The notes below the pieces were generated by a model. It saw only the letters and a program-made list of their open reading frames with translations, was not told where the DNA came from and did not search any database. A program made the position numbers and the translations under genes. Shown here piece by piece: positions 8,664 to 18,562 of a DNA stretch of 64,000 bases. Position 1 is the first letter of the stretch. The number at the start of each line of letters is the position of its first letter. Source of the DNA: Ascidiimonas meishanensis (GTDB lineage: Bacteria; Bacteroidota; Bacteroidia; Flavobacteriales; Flavobacteriaceae); the NCBI RefSeq assembly GCF_037782385.1, contig NZ_JBBEXD010000010.1, forward strand, positions 119,094 to 183,093, written 5' to 3'.

Positions 8664-9890
8664 ATGAATACTAAAGATCTTCTTAATATTACGAAGGAAT
8701 TTGGCAGTCCGGTTTATGTGTACGATACAGAAAAAATTATCTCCCAATACAGCCGGCTTACCTCTGCTTTTAAGAATGTGCCTAATTTACGCTTGAATTA
8801 CGCAGTTAAAGCACTTTCTAATATAGCGATTCTGAAACTTATGAATTCACTAGGTTCTGGACTAGATACAGTTTCAATACAAGAAGTGAAGTTAGGGTTG
8901 ATAGCTGGTTTTAAACCTGAAAAAATAATATATACGCCCAATGGAGTTTCTCTAAGAGAGATTGAAGAAGTAGCTGCTCTTGGGGTACAAATTAATATTG
9001 ACAATTTATCCATATTAGAGCAGTTTGGTTCCAAACATCCCGATGTACCTGTTTGCATTAGGATTAACCCCCACGTAATGGCTGGCGGTAATTCAAATAT
9101 TTCCGTAGGTCATATTGATTCTAAATTTGGTATTAGTATTCACCAGATGCCACATGTAATTCGCATCGTTGAAAACACTAGTATGAAGGTCAATGGAATT
9201 CACATGCATACCGGAAGTGACATTTTGGATATTGAAGTATTTTTGTATGCTTCGGAAATTTTGTTTGATGCAGCCAAAAATTTCAACCAACTGGAGTTTA
9301 TTGATTTTGGAAGTGGTTTCAAAGTTCCTTATAGGGAAGGAGATATTGAGACAAATGTAGAAGAACTTGGTAAGAAATTAACGAAAAGATTTAACCAATT
9401 TTCTAAAGAATACGGTAGAGAACTTACGCTTTGCTTTGAACCAGGTAAATTTTTGGTAAGCGAAGCAGGATACTTTCTGGCTTCTGTGAATGTGGTTAAA
9501 CAAACAACCTCAACCGTTTTTGCTGGTATAGATTCTGGTTTTAATCATTTGATAAGACCTATGCTTTATGGAGCCAGCCACAGAATTATTAATATTTCTA
9601 ACCCCAAAGGCAGAGAGAGATTCTATTCTGTTGTAGGTTATATTTGCGAGACAGATACCTTTGCAACCAATAAAAGAATAACTGAAATAGCAGAGGGTGA
9701 TGTGTTGTGTTTTCATAATGCAGGTGCGTATTGCCACACTATGGCCAGTAATTACAATTCAAGATATAGACCCGCGGAAGTGCTTTGGCATGAAGGGAAA
9801 TCCTATTTAATCAGGAAAAGGGAAACATTTGACGATCTAATTAGAAATCAAGTAGATGCTGTTAAATTTAATGTAAATGTAACTGCTTAA
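8664..9890 (+). CDS. lysA: Diaminopimelate decarboxylase
   Basis: PLP enzyme that decarboxylates meso-diaminopimelate in the last step of lysine synthesis. Seen: fold-type III alanine-racemase-like barrel, with LNYAVKALSN holding the PLP lysine (K49), HMHTGSDI, DFGSGFKVPY, CFEPGKFLV, and the C-terminal CHTMASNYNSRYRPAEVL. The 408-residue length is normal. It is monocistronic, ended by a hairpin ten bases after the stop. Confidence 0.96.
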   Translation: MNTKDLLNITKEFGSPVYVYDTEKIISQYSRLTSAFKNVPNLRLNYAVKALSNIAILKLMNSLGSGLDTVSIQEVKLGLIAGFKPEKIIYTPNGVSLREIEEVAALGVQINIDNLSILEQFGSKHPDVPVCIRINPHVMAGGNSNISVGHIDSKFGISIHQMPHVIRIVENTSMKVNGIHMHTGSDILDIEVFLYASEILFDAAKNFNQLEFIDFGSGFKVPYREGDIETNVEELGKKLTKRFNQFSKEYGRELTLCFEPGKFLVSEAGYFLASVNVVKQTTSTVFAGIDSGFNHLIRPMLYGASHRIINISNPKGRERFYSVVGYICETDTFATNKRITEIAEGDVLCFHNAGAYCHTMASNYNSRYRPAEVLWHEGKSYLIRKRETFDDLIRNQVDAVKFNVNVTA

Positions 9891-9899
9891 AGATACGAA

Positions 9900-9922
9900 A
9901 TGCGCCAAAAGGCGCATTTTTT
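9900..9922 (+). terminator. Terminator of lysA
   Basis: ATGCGCC AAAA GGCGCAT hairpin followed by a T-run, ten bases after the lysA stop. Confidence 0.85.
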
Positions 9923-9948
9923 ATTATATTTACCTTATAAACCTATTT

Positions 9949-10488
9949 ATGAAAGTTATGAAAACAATACTTCTTCGCCCCCTGTTATTGATTTGCTTAG
10001 TCGCTATAACTGCATCTTTTAACCCTCCCGTAGAGGCTATTGAATGGATGAGTTGGGAAGAAGCGATTACTAAATCTAAAACCGACAAAAACCCGAAAAA
10101 AATATTTGTTGACGTCTACACTGATTGGTGTGGTTGGTGCAAAAGAATGGATGCCGTAACTTTTAATAATCCTGAGGTAGCAGCTTATATGAAAAGTAAT
10201 TTTTATATGGTAAAATTAAATGCAGAACAGAAGCAGGATATTGTTTATAACAACCGAACTTTTAAATACGTGGCAAGCGGGCGAAGAGGCTATCACGAGT
10301 TAGCCGCTCAATTGCTTAAAGGGAAATTGAGTTATCCAAGCGTTGTTTTTCTTGATGAAAAAGTTAAAATTGTAACCGTAGTTCCCGGATTTAGACAACC
10401 AAATGAATTTCTAAAAGTTGCCAATTATGTTGGTGAAAATATTTTCAAAAATACCAGCTGGCAGGAATACAGTCGCTCTAAAAAATAA
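9949..10488 (+). CDS. Exported thioredoxin-fold protein (CGWC)
   Basis: 179 residues: a hydrophobic signal sequence (about 1-30), then a thioredoxin-like domain with DVYTDWCGWCKRMD, the redox CxxC pair, and a cis-Pro segment LSYPSVVFLDE. It resembles the DUF255/thioredoxin_7-type periplasmic oxidoreductases of Bacteroidota, likely a thiol reductase of exported proteins. Met at 9949 is used; Met4 is equally possible. It follows the lysA terminator and is likely its own unit. Confidence 0.88.
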   Translation: MKVMKTILLRPLLLICLVAITASFNPPVEAIEWMSWEEAITKSKTDKNPKKIFVDVYTDWCGWCKRMDAVTFNNPEVAAYMKSNFYMVKLNAEQKQDIVYNNRTFKYVASGRRGYHELAAQLLKGKLSYPSVVFLDEKVKIVTVVPGFRQPNEFLKVANYVGENIFKNTSWQEYSRSKK

Positions 10489-10546
10489 TCCTTTTTAATT
10501 GCCCAACATTTTGTAACTTTATTCATCTCTCATTTAAATCCCTGGG

Positions 10547-11347
10547 ATGAAACACTTCTTTTTGGCACTTTTACTTCCTTTTTGTGTAGTCAAAGCACAA
10601 GAACTTAGTGCATACAAAGAATTCACAAAAGACTCTGCCAGAATTGGTATTATAAATCTTACCTATGGCCCCGTAGAGGTTTCCGTTTTTCCTCATGTTT
10701 ACTTTCAAGATAGTATACATATTCATCCAAAATTCTTAATTAATGCCAGAGATTCAATGTGGTTGGCCTCCATCCCTCTAAAGCATATAAAAGATACTTC
10801 CAAGATACAGCTGAAACGTTTTTTCAATATTAAAGCAATGCTTGGTGATTCTAAAACTGCTAAACATGATTCCACTTATTCCTATTCTTTACCGTACTCG
10901 AAAGATAAACCTTATAAAGTGGTACAAGGATTCAATGGAAAGTTTACCCATAATAGTATCAAATCAAAATATGCGATTGATTTTAATTTAGCTGTAGGCG
11001 ATACCATTTATGCAGCACGAGAAGGTATTATTGTAAGAATTAGAGATAAATTTAAGGTGCATGGGGGAAGAGATTTTATAGACAAAGCAAATCTAATAAC
11101 TATTCTTCATGAAGATGGAACCTTAGCCGCGTATGTTCATTTAGACTATCAGGGTGTTCTTGTAAAACCTGGAGACTTTGTACATCGTGGACAACCCATA
11201 GGAATATCTGGACTTACTGGATTTACCAGAGGTCCGCATTTGCATTTTGTGGTAAGGGAAGGAAATGATAAATCTGTACCTGTATTTTTTGAAGGTTACG
11301 AAAAGAAATATCTCAAATCAGGTAAAAAATATGTTCGTAAAAAATAA
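10547..11347 (+). CDS. M23 family metallopeptidase
   Basis: Exported peptidoglycan endopeptidase candidate, 266 residues. Seen: signal peptide (FFLALLLPFCVVKAQ), a beta-rich N-terminal part, then a LytM/M23 domain (about 135-255) with H in the FTHN segment, YAIDF, and RGPHLHFVV supplying the zinc ligands. It overlaps the next gene by 17 bp, so the two are probably translated from one mRNA. Confidence 0.88.
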   Translation: MKHFFLALLLPFCVVKAQELSAYKEFTKDSARIGIINLTYGPVEVSVFPHVYFQDSIHIHPKFLINARDSMWLASIPLKHIKDTSKIQLKRFFNIKAMLGDSKTAKHDSTYSYSLPYSKDKPYKVVQGFNGKFTHNSIKSKYAIDFNLAVGDTIYAAREGIIVRIRDKFKVHGGRDFIDKANLITILHEDGTLAAYVHLDYQGVLVKPGDFVHRGQPIGISGLTGFTRGPHLHFVVREGNDKSVPVFFEGYEKKYLKSGKKYVRKK

Positions 11348-12485
11348 TTTACTTCTAAAAATATTAGGGTGTATACTTCTGTTGACCTCCTGCGCGCAGC
11401 CTATTGAAAAAAAAGATCCGCTTCTTGAGGCACTTCAGGATTCAGACCCAAATATCAAAAAAGTGACGGATAGGATAGCACAATACAACGTACAGATATT
11501 GTTTACCAGAATCAATAGAGATAAAAGTAATAGCCCTTTTTTTACCGATTTTAAGTTTCAGGTAAATGATAGCAGCTATTTTTATCCAGCAAGTACCGTA
11601 AAATTTCCAGTAGCGATATTAGCCCTTGAAAAATTAAACAAGGAGGACACATACCATGGAAACACTCATTTTTATGTGGAAGGAGACTCCATTGAAACCA
11701 GTTTCTTTAAAGAAGTTAGTAAAATTTTTGCAGTAAGTGATAATGATGCTTATAACCGTCTTTTTGAATTTCTAGGGCCGGATTATATCAATGAACAGCT
11801 TCAAAGTAAAGGTTTATTCCCGGCAAGATTATCTCATCGCCTTTCAACAGATGATGCTGGAAATATTACCACAAAACCTTTGGTTGTTTTTTTGAATGAT
11901 AGTACGATGAAACAAACGGAAGCTACCGTTAATAAAAATCCTGAAAGATTGCAAATGAAGGGGATTATGAAGGGAAAAGGATTTTATGAAGATGACTCAT
12001 TAATTCCTCAGCCCTTTGATTTTTCAGAAAAGAATTATCTCCCCATAACCACCCTTCACTCGTTGATGAAAAGAGTTATTTTCCCCGAAAAATACAGCCC
12101 TGATGAAACCTTCAAGCTTGGCAAAGAAAACGAAAATTTTCTTTTAAAAGCCATGCATACACTTCCTAAAGAAGCCGGATACAATCCTGCAATCTATTAT
12201 GATAGCTATGGTAAATTTTTTATGTATGGAGATCGTAAAGAGGCTATTCCTTCTTACATTAAAATATACAATAAAGTTGGTTATGCTTATGGAACTCTTA
12301 CTGATTGCGCTTATATAGAAGACACAAAAAATAATATTGAATTTTTACTAACGGCTACTATTCTTGTCAACAAAAATGAAATCTTCAATGATGACGTCTA
12401 CGAATATGATACGGTTGGAATTCCATTTCTAGCTACTTTAGGTAGAAAACTATACCAAATTGAACTTGAACGCAAACAAAAATAA
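11331..12485 (+). CDS. Class A beta-lactamase-like serine hydrolase, lipoprotein
   Basis: 384 residues from the ATG at 11331, which gives a lipoprotein signal (LLLKILGCILLLTSCA, lipobox LTSC). Seen: ASTVKFPVAIL with the SxxK nucleophile, VSDNDAYNRLFE with the SDN motif, and a weak KTG equivalent. The fold is that of class A beta-lactamases or DD-peptidases, but the weak third motif makes true beta-lactamase activity doubtful. The 17-bp overlap with the M23 gene suggests linked cell-wall roles. Confidence 0.82.
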   Translation: MFVKNNLLLKILGCILLLTSCAQPIEKKDPLLEALQDSDPNIKKVTDRIAQYNVQILFTRINRDKSNSPFFTDFKFQVNDSSYFYPASTVKFPVAILALEKLNKEDTYHGNTHFYVEGDSIETSFFKEVSKIFAVSDNDAYNRLFEFLGPDYINEQLQSKGLFPARLSHRLSTDDAGNITTKPLVVFLNDSTMKQTEATVNKNPERLQMKGIMKGKGFYEDDSLIPQPFDFSEKNYLPITTLHSLMKRVIFPEKYSPDETFKLGKENENFLLKAMHTLPKEAGYNPAIYYDSYGKFFMYGDRKEAIPSYIKIYNKVGYAYGTLTDCAYIEDTKNNIEFLLTATILVNKNEIFNDDVYEYDTVGIPFLATLGRKLYQIELERKQK

Positions 12486-12532
12486 GAACTCATAAACCGA
12501 AACTTCTTGTAATCCCTTTTTAATTGATTTTT

Positions 12533-15250
12533 ATGAAATATTCTTTTCTAGTTAATTTTTTCGTTTTACTTATCACCATTCTGCAACCTGTTAAAGCTTT
12601 AGCACAAGAAATAGAAGACCCACATAAATGGACACCAGAAGATGTGATTCATACAGCGTTTTTGAGAAATGCCGTATTTTCTCCAGACGGCAGTATGGTG
12701 GTATGGGCTAAAAGTAGAGCACTCAAAGAAAAAGACAAGTTTATATCCAATCTTTACCTAACCAGACTTAACAAAATGGAAGATGGAATGCCATTTACGG
12801 TTAGACTTACAAATCAGGATGAGAACGATTATTCTCCTATTTTTTCTAAAGATAACAACCATATCTACTTTTTATCTTCAAGAGAAAAAGGTAAAAAATT
12901 ATGGAAATTAAGTATTTATGGTGGAGAGGCAATTGCTGTTCACGAATTCAAAAATGGCATTTCAAATCTTCAATGGAAAAACGAGAATATCTTATTGTTC
13001 GTTAGTAAGGAAGGAGAAACGCTGCGTGAAGAAACCCTAAAAAAGAAAAAAGATGATGTGAAGGTGGTTGAAGATTCTTTACATTGGAAACCTTCCCGCA
13101 TTTTTGGCTTTGACTTAAAAAATAAAACAATAGAGCGCATTACCACCAATACCAAACCTTTAAATAACTACAAGGTTTCAAACAATGGAAAATGGTTGGT
13201 ATATGCAATGCAAATGAGTCCGCATTTCTCAGCCGATGCACAACCAGACCCAACTTACTTCTTAAAAAACCTCGCAACAAATGAAGTGATTCAAATATTG
13301 AGCGAGTTAAAATTTCCTTCTTCTAATTTTCAATTTAATAACATAGATAGTGGCTTTTACTTTGTATCTTCTTTTTCCTCAGATCCAGAATGGAACGGAG
13401 CTGGAATTCAGGAATTATACTATTATAATCTAGCGGAGAGAAAAGAACAAAAAGTAAATTTAGAATGGGAAAAAGGGATTGGACGTGGTTATTGGATGTT
13501 AGGAAACGATGTGCTGGTTTCCTTAGCCAATAAAGCTACTTTTAAAAATGTGATTTACAAGCGTACAAAAGCTGGGTGGGAAAAGGAAGCTGTTAGTTTT
13601 AATGATTCCAATGAGCATTGTACGCCTATTGCAACTTCAAAAAAAGGCAATAAGATAGTATACGGTTACTCCACTGCTTCTTCCCTCCCACTTTATTTTA
13701 CAGCAGACAGAAAAGGGAATCAATTAAAAAATATATCAGAATTTATTAAATTAAATACCAACCTTTCTCAAAAAAAAATAACCAAAAGTGAAGTGATTAC
13801 CTGGAATGGGTATCAAGACGAAGAGGTCACCGGGATATTGTATTATCCCGAAAATTATATAGCTGGAAAAAAATATCCGCTCATACTCTCAATTCACGGA
13901 GGGCCGTCTGGAGTAGATACAGATGAATGGTCAGAACGTTGGAGTACTTACCCAAATATTCTTTCCCAAAAAGGTGCGTTTGTTTTAAAGCCTAATTACC
14001 ACGGTTCTTCCAATCATGGATTAAAGTATGTTGAAAGCATTAAAAAGAACTATTACATTCCAGAAATGGAAGATATTCTTAAAGGCCTTCAAATGCTGGA
14101 AACTAAAGGAATGATTGATATGGATAGACTAGGAACTACAGGGTGGTCTAATGGTGCAATTATAAGCACTATGCTTACCGTAAAGTATCCTAACCTATTT
14201 AAATTTGCTGCCGCCGGAGCGGGTGATGTAAATTGGACTTCTGATTTTGGAACCTGTAGATTTGGAGTAAGTTTTGACCAGAGCTATTTTGGAGGTGCTC
14301 CCTGGGATGATGTTAACGGAACTTTCTATAACGAGAATTATATTATTAAATCACCCTTATTTGAACTGGATAAGGTAATTACCCCTACCATTATTTTTCA
14401 TGGCAGTGAAGACCGCGCTGTACCTAGAGATCAAGGCTGGGAATATTATAGAGCACTTCAACAAATAGGGAAGGCACCAGTAAGATTTTTATGGTTTCCA
14501 GGACAGCCCCACGGACTTCAAAAAATTTCTCATCAGTTGAGAAAAATGAAAGAGGAGATGGCATGGATTGACACCTACTTATTTGATAACCCGAAAAAAG
14601 AAAATGAAGCTTTCAAAAAAGATAGTCCTTTAGCAATCTTACTTAAAAAACAAGAAGTAAAGACAGCAAATGGATTGTACGGTATTCCAATTAATAACAC
14701 ACTCATCCCTGAAACAGTACTCATTAAAAAAGATTCTATTTCTTTGGGAAGATTTGAAGTTACCAACGCTCAATTCAAGGCATACAGAGACACACACGGT
14801 TTTAAAATTGGGCAAGATAATTATCCCGTTCTATTAAAGTTTGAAGAAGCAAAAGCATATACCGCATGGCTTAGTAAAATTACAGGTGATAAATATAGAC
14901 TCCCAACCCCTGAAGAAGCAAAAAAACTCCATGAAAAAGCGTTGAAAGTAGGAAAGAAAGAAAATACGCTTTCCTATTGGGCAGGCTATGATATCACATT
15001 AGACGAGGTTCCCATTTTAAGAGAAAAGCTAATTGAGTTAACAAACGAGCTCGTTATGGAAGTAGGCCGTTTTTCCTCCATCAAAATAGAAAATGCGGCA
15101 GTTTACGATCTAGGAGGCAATGTGGCTGAATATTGTACTAATGGTAGCTCTTATGGTTTTAGTGCCTACGATTTCGTAGATTCTGTACACAAGAAACCAG
15201 CAAGGAGTGCATATAATGGGCTTCGTGTTGTTTTGGAGAAAAAAAACTAG
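12533..15250 (+). CDS. S9 prolyl-oligopeptidase family protein with C-terminal SUMF1-like domain
   Basis: 905 residues from the ATG at 12533. Order: signal peptide; beta-propeller region (about 30-420) with PDGSMVVWAKS-type blades; alpha/beta-hydrolase domain with nucleophile in GWSNGA (S539), an Asp in GSEDRAVP and His in GQPHGL; then from about residue 725 a domain with RFEVTNAQFKAYRD, YRLPTPEEAKKL and DLGGNVAEYCTN, as in formylglycine-generating/SUMF1-type proteins. The peptidase is inferred periplasmic. The appended domain is unusual for S9 enzymes; it probably has no sulfatase-activating chemistry, as no cysteine pair is visible. Confidence 0.88.
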   Translation: MKYSFLVNFFVLLITILQPVKALAQEIEDPHKWTPEDVIHTAFLRNAVFSPDGSMVVWAKSRALKEKDKFISNLYLTRLNKMEDGMPFTVRLTNQDENDYSPIFSKDNNHIYFLSSREKGKKLWKLSIYGGEAIAVHEFKNGISNLQWKNENILLFVSKEGETLREETLKKKKDDVKVVEDSLHWKPSRIFGFDLKNKTIERITTNTKPLNNYKVSNNGKWLVYAMQMSPHFSADAQPDPTYFLKNLATNEVIQILSELKFPSSNFQFNNIDSGFYFVSSFSSDPEWNGAGIQELYYYNLAERKEQKVNLEWEKGIGRGYWMLGNDVLVSLANKATFKNVIYKRTKAGWEKEAVSFNDSNEHCTPIATSKKGNKIVYGYSTASSLPLYFTADRKGNQLKNISEFIKLNTNLSQKKITKSEVITWNGYQDEEVTGILYYPENYIAGKKYPLILSIHGGPSGVDTDEWSERWSTYPNILSQKGAFVLKPNYHGSSNHGLKYVESIKKNYYIPEMEDILKGLQMLETKGMIDMDRLGTTGWSNGAIISTMLTVKYPNLFKFAAAGAGDVNWTSDFGTCRFGVSFDQSYFGGAPWDDVNGTFYNENYIIKSPLFELDKVITPTIIFHGSEDRAVPRDQGWEYYRALQQIGKAPVRFLWFPGQPHGLQKISHQLRKMKEEMAWIDTYLFDNPKKENEAFKKDSPLAILLKKQEVKTANGLYGIPINNTLIPETVLIKKDSISLGRFEVTNAQFKAYRDTHGFKIGQDNYPVLLKFEEAKAYTAWLSKITGDKYRLPTPEEAKKLHEKALKVGKKENTLSYWAGYDITLDEVPILREKLIELTNELVMEVGRFSSIKIENAAVYDLGGNVAEYCTNGSSYGFSAYDFVDSVHKKPARSAYNGLRVVLEKKN

Positions 15251-15627
15251 AGATCCTCATAAAATGTTAATCCATTTTTATAAAGATCATAAAAAGCAAA
15301 TTCTCTAGTATTCCAAGAAGTTATTTTTAGACTTGTATTGGCATGAAAAATCCCTTTAGCTTCATACTCATTATACAATTGCTCAATAGCATCACAAACA
15401 AAACGCAGCATTGGGCGGTGGGTAATAGATTCCCATTCTTTACTATCATGCCGTTGTAAATGTAATTCTATACCATCTCTTGTTACTCCAGCGTAGAAAG
15501 GATTTTTAGGTTGATCTTGAAATGATAGCTTAAAACCTAATTTAGCTACGCAAAACCTTATGGCTTGTTGTACATCTTGCACTGGTAATACAGGATGTAC
15601 AGATTTTATATAGCCTTGTGCTTTCAT
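15247..15627 (-). CDS. Glyoxalase/VOC superfamily protein
   Basis: 126 residues. Seen: VHPVLPVQDVQQAIRFCVAKLGF and F.AGVTRDGIELHLQRH, a single vicinal-oxygen-chelate domain close to bleomycin-resistance-like proteins. Metal ligands cannot be assigned with confidence, so the substrate is unknown. Its 3' end overlaps the convergent S9 gene by four bases. Confidence 0.85.
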   Translation of the reverse strand: MKAQGYIKSVHPVLPVQDVQQAIRFCVAKLGFKLSFQDQPKNPFYAGVTRDGIELHLQRHDSKEWESITHRPMLRFVCDAIEQLYNEYEAKGIFHANTSLKITSWNTREFAFYDLYKNGLTFYEDL

Positions 15628-15667
15628 TTTTTATATCTTCCGAATCTTAAAATTTTTATTTAAACTA

Positions 15668-16264
15668 ATGGAGAATAGACGCATTCAAATTAAAAGTACA
15701 GAAATACTCTCAGATAATTGGTATACCTTAAAGAAGATTGATTTTAATTACCAATTAGATGATGGTACTTGGCAAAATCAAAAACGTGAATCTTATGATC
15801 GGGGAAATGGAGCTGCCGTGCTTCTTTATAATGAGACAGAGAAAAAAGTAATTCTTACCAATCAATTTAGAATGCCAACATATCTCAATGGAAATCCTGA
15901 CGGGATGATGATTGAGGTCTGTGCAGGATTATTAGATGAACTAGATCCTGAAGCCTGTATAATTAAAGAAATTGAAGAAGAAACTGGTTATAGAGTGCCA
16001 AAGGTAACTAAGGTTTTTGAGGCCTATATGTCTCCTGGGGCGGTCACCGAAATACTTCACTTTTTTGTTGCTGAATATAATAAAAGTATGAAAATAACAG
16101 AAGGAGGAGGTAATCCAGAAGAAACTGAAAATATTGAAGTACTAGAAATTGGTTTTAGTGAAGCCCTTACCTATATATCAGAAGGTAAAATAAAAGATGC
16201 CAAGACCATCATGTTGTTTCAATATGCGCAACTTCAACTAGCGTTAGAAGGCAATGAAAATTAA
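15668..16264 (+). CDS. nudK: GDP-mannose pyrophosphatase NudK-type NUDIX hydrolase
   Basis: 198 residues. The NUDIX region GLLDELDPEACIIKEIEEET, with the following AYMSPGAVTEILHFFVAEY, follows the spacing characteristic of NudK (one residue shorter than the general box, ending EEETGY). Family members hydrolyse GDP-mannose and related nucleotide sugars. The gene overlaps the MFS transporter start by 11 bp, so the two are likely co-expressed. Confidence 0.88.
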   Translation: MENRRIQIKSTEILSDNWYTLKKIDFNYQLDDGTWQNQKRESYDRGNGAAVLLYNETEKKVILTNQFRMPTYLNGNPDGMMIEVCAGLLDELDPEACIIKEIEEETGYRVPKVTKVFEAYMSPGAVTEILHFFVAEYNKSMKITEGGGNPEETENIEVLEIGFSEALTYISEGKIKDAKTIMLFQYAQLQLALEGNEN

Positions 16265-17432
16265 AAATGCATCGGGTGTCTTGGTGGCTATTGTTTTGGC
16301 ACAATTCTTTTGCACCTCACTTTGGTTTGCTGGCAATGCAGTAAGCAAAGAGCTATTGCTGTTATTTGAAAACACTAACAATGCACTTGGCCATCTTACT
16401 GCTGCTGTTCAATTTGGATTTATTCTGGGTACGTTGACCTATGCCATTTTTGCAATTCCTGATAGGTTTTCACCTTCAAAAGTATTCATGCTAAGTGCAT
16501 TTTTAGGAGCACTCAGTACACTGGCTATGCTGGTACCGATGGAAACGTTTTCTGGGATATTAACTTCTCGTTTCCTTACAGGCTTTTTCTTAGCTGGCAT
16601 TTATCCAGTAGGAATGAAAATAGCAGCAGATTATTTTGATAAAAGTTTAGGTAAAGCACTTGGATTTTTGGTAGGGGCCTTAGTTCTTGGCACGGCATTT
16701 CCACATTTTATAAGAGCTTTTTCAATTAACTTTTCTTGGAAAATAGTAATTATTGCATCCGCCTCTCTATGTATAGTTGGTGGACTTACCATTGGTTTAT
16801 TTGTAAAAGATGGTCCGTTTAGAAAGAAAGGTGCTAAATTTCATTTTGCAGGTTTGAAAGCACTTTTTGCGAATCGGAGATTCCGTAATTCAGCTTTCGG
16901 GTACTTCGGACACATGTGGGAACTGTATGCCTTTTGGGCATTTGTACCTGTTATGATTCAATTATATAGCCATCAAGAAACTATCTTAGACAGTTCAAAT
17001 TCGCTTTTATCCTTTTATATAATTGGCATAGGCAGTTTGAGTTGTTTTTTTGCCGGTTGGATCTCAAAAAAAATAACCATAAAAAAAACAGCTTTAACAG
17101 CCTTACTAATTTCTGGTTGCTGTTGCCTGCTGTCTCCTTTTCTATTTTCTAGCACTGAAATCATATTCTTTGTATTTCTCTTAGTATGGGGGGCAAGTGT
17201 GATTGCAGACTCTCCCATGTTTTCAGCTATGGTTGCCACAAACGCCCCCGCCGCAATAAAAGGATCTGCACTTACCATAGTTAATTGTATAGGATTTTCT
17301 ATGACTATTATTAGTATTGAAATTATTGGTTTCTTAAATGAAGTTGCCCCAAGTTCTCCATACATTTTCTTAGTATTACTACCGGGGCCTGTTTTTGGAT
17401 TATGGGCATTATTAAAAAAGCCTAAAGCCTAA
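16254..17432 (+). CDS. MFS transporter
   Basis: 392 residues with about twelve hydrophobic segments. An LTSRFLTGFFLAGIYPVGMKIAADYF segment matches the MFS loop 4-5 pattern, and KDGPFRKKGAKFHF is the central cytoplasmic loop. Substrate not predictable. Its start lies inside nudK, giving translational coupling. A C-terminal Lys-rich end is followed by no clear terminator. Confidence 0.88.
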   Translation: MKIKNASGVLVAIVLAQFFCTSLWFAGNAVSKELLLLFENTNNALGHLTAAVQFGFILGTLTYAIFAIPDRFSPSKVFMLSAFLGALSTLAMLVPMETFSGILTSRFLTGFFLAGIYPVGMKIAADYFDKSLGKALGFLVGALVLGTAFPHFIRAFSINFSWKIVIIASASLCIVGGLTIGLFVKDGPFRKKGAKFHFAGLKALFANRRFRNSAFGYFGHMWELYAFWAFVPVMIQLYSHQETILDSSNSLLSFYIIGIGSLSCFFAGWISKKITIKKTALTALLISGCCCLLSPFLFSSTEIIFFVFLLVWGASVIADSPMFSAMVATNAPAAIKGSALTIVNCIGFSMTIISIEIIGFLNEVAPSSPYIFLVLLPGPVFGLWALLKKPKA

Positions 17433-17598
17433 AATTCGAACTTTTATAAGTAACCGTTTAATTTTAATAAGATTCATGAATAGCAGAAAAATCATCTCGC
17501 CCTCTAGCCTTTTTAACTGTTTTGACTAGCTTTAATTTTTTAATGCCCTATACATAGAAGTAATGAGTTTTAATTATTAGAAAACAATGTACGGTAAC

Positions 17599-17934
17599 TT
17601 AGCCTATTTTTAATCCGTTTTCAACATTTCTTTCCGGTTGAATTAGAATCACATCATTAGTATCTACAGCTCCCAAAACCAAGCATTGACTCATAAAATT
17701 AGCAATCTGTTTCTCAGGGAAATTAACTACTGCTATAACTTGTTTCCCAATGAGTGCTGTTTTTTCATACTTAGTAGTAATTTGTGCCGAAGATTTTAGA
17801 ATTCCAATTTCTTTTCCAAAATCCACAAGAAGTCTAAATGCAGGCTTACGAGCTTCGGGGAAATCTAATACCTCAATTATAGTTCCAACTCTCATATCGA
17901 TTTTTGAAAAATCATTCCAGTGGATTGTTTCCAT
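17599..17934 (-). CDS. tRNA-binding domain protein (CsaA-type)
   Basis: 111 residues, a single OB-fold of the EMAP/tRNA-binding type. Seen: DFSKIDMRVGTIIEVLDFPEA, VDFGKEIGILKSSAQIT, GKQVIAVVNFPEKQIANFMSQCLVLGA, ENGLKIG, the pattern of CsaA, a small dimeric chaperone or tRNA-binding protein. It lies between convergent genes as an independent unit. The 166 bases to its left hold no feature I can recognise. Confidence 0.9.
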   Translation of the reverse strand: METIHWNDFSKIDMRVGTIIEVLDFPEARKPAFRLLVDFGKEIGILKSSAQITTKYEKTALIGKQVIAVVNFPEKQIANFMSQCLVLGAVDTNDVILIQPERNVENGLKIG

Positions 17935-17992
17935 AAAAAAATTATAAGACGTTGGTGATTTTATAAAATTCCATTTCTAAAAAGTTTCTTCC

Positions 17993-18457
17993 TCAAGATT
18001 TTTTAAAAATATTATCTAATACCCATGCCGGACCAATTAGAAGAAATTGAAGATCTTTAAGAAAAGAAGGTTTCTTTCCTTCTATTTTATGACCGTAAAA
18101 TTGACCTATCCAAGCGACTGCAAAAATTAATAAAGAAACCAGCCACAATGGAGCAATAGTAGCTATCCAATAATTCAAAATAATACAAAGTACAGAAAAC
18201 ACTAACACTTTTAATGCCATTGCTACAGAAAGTCTTATGTAAAAAATAAGCAATAATATAACTACCAGACTAGCCCAATTTTCAAGTAATGGACTATTGA
18301 ACGGTAATAGTTTCTCTAAAAACTTTGAAGGAATACTTAATATTAAGCCTATAATTGAGAAAAAAATGGCCGGAACACAGATGTAATGTATGGCCTTATT
18401 GGTTTTATTTTGATGGCTAACACCATATTCTTCAAACCATTGATCCAGAGTTTTCAT
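17993..18457 (-). CDS. Mpo1-like / DUF962 membrane protein
   Basis: 154 residues with four hydrophobic segments. MKTLDQWFEEYGVSHQNKTNK and IHYICVPAIFFSIIG, with WIGQFYGHKIEGKKPSF near the end, match the Mpo1 family, fungal members of which are 2-hydroxy fatty acid dioxygenases; the conserved His residues (H15, H24, H127 region) fit iron binding. Bacterial function is unproven. Confidence 0.88.
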   Translation of the reverse strand: MKTLDQWFEEYGVSHQNKTNKAIHYICVPAIFFSIIGLILSIPSKFLEKLLPFNSPLLENWASLVVILLLIFYIRLSVAMALKVLVFSVLCIILNYWIATIAPLWLVSLLIFAVAWIGQFYGHKIEGKKPSFLKDLQFLLIGPAWVLDNIFKKS

Positions 18458-18562
18458 AATTTTCTTAGAATTTGGATAAAATGACTCCGTACAATTTACA
18501 AAATTTTTAATATTTGAAATTTTTTAATTTCATATCATATTTGTATTAAATTAATAGAAAAA

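Noticed and set aside
11331..12485. Calling the serine hydrolase a resistance beta-lactamase
   Set aside because: Only the SxxK and SDN motifs are clear; the KTG position is weak and it sits next to an M23 peptidase gene.
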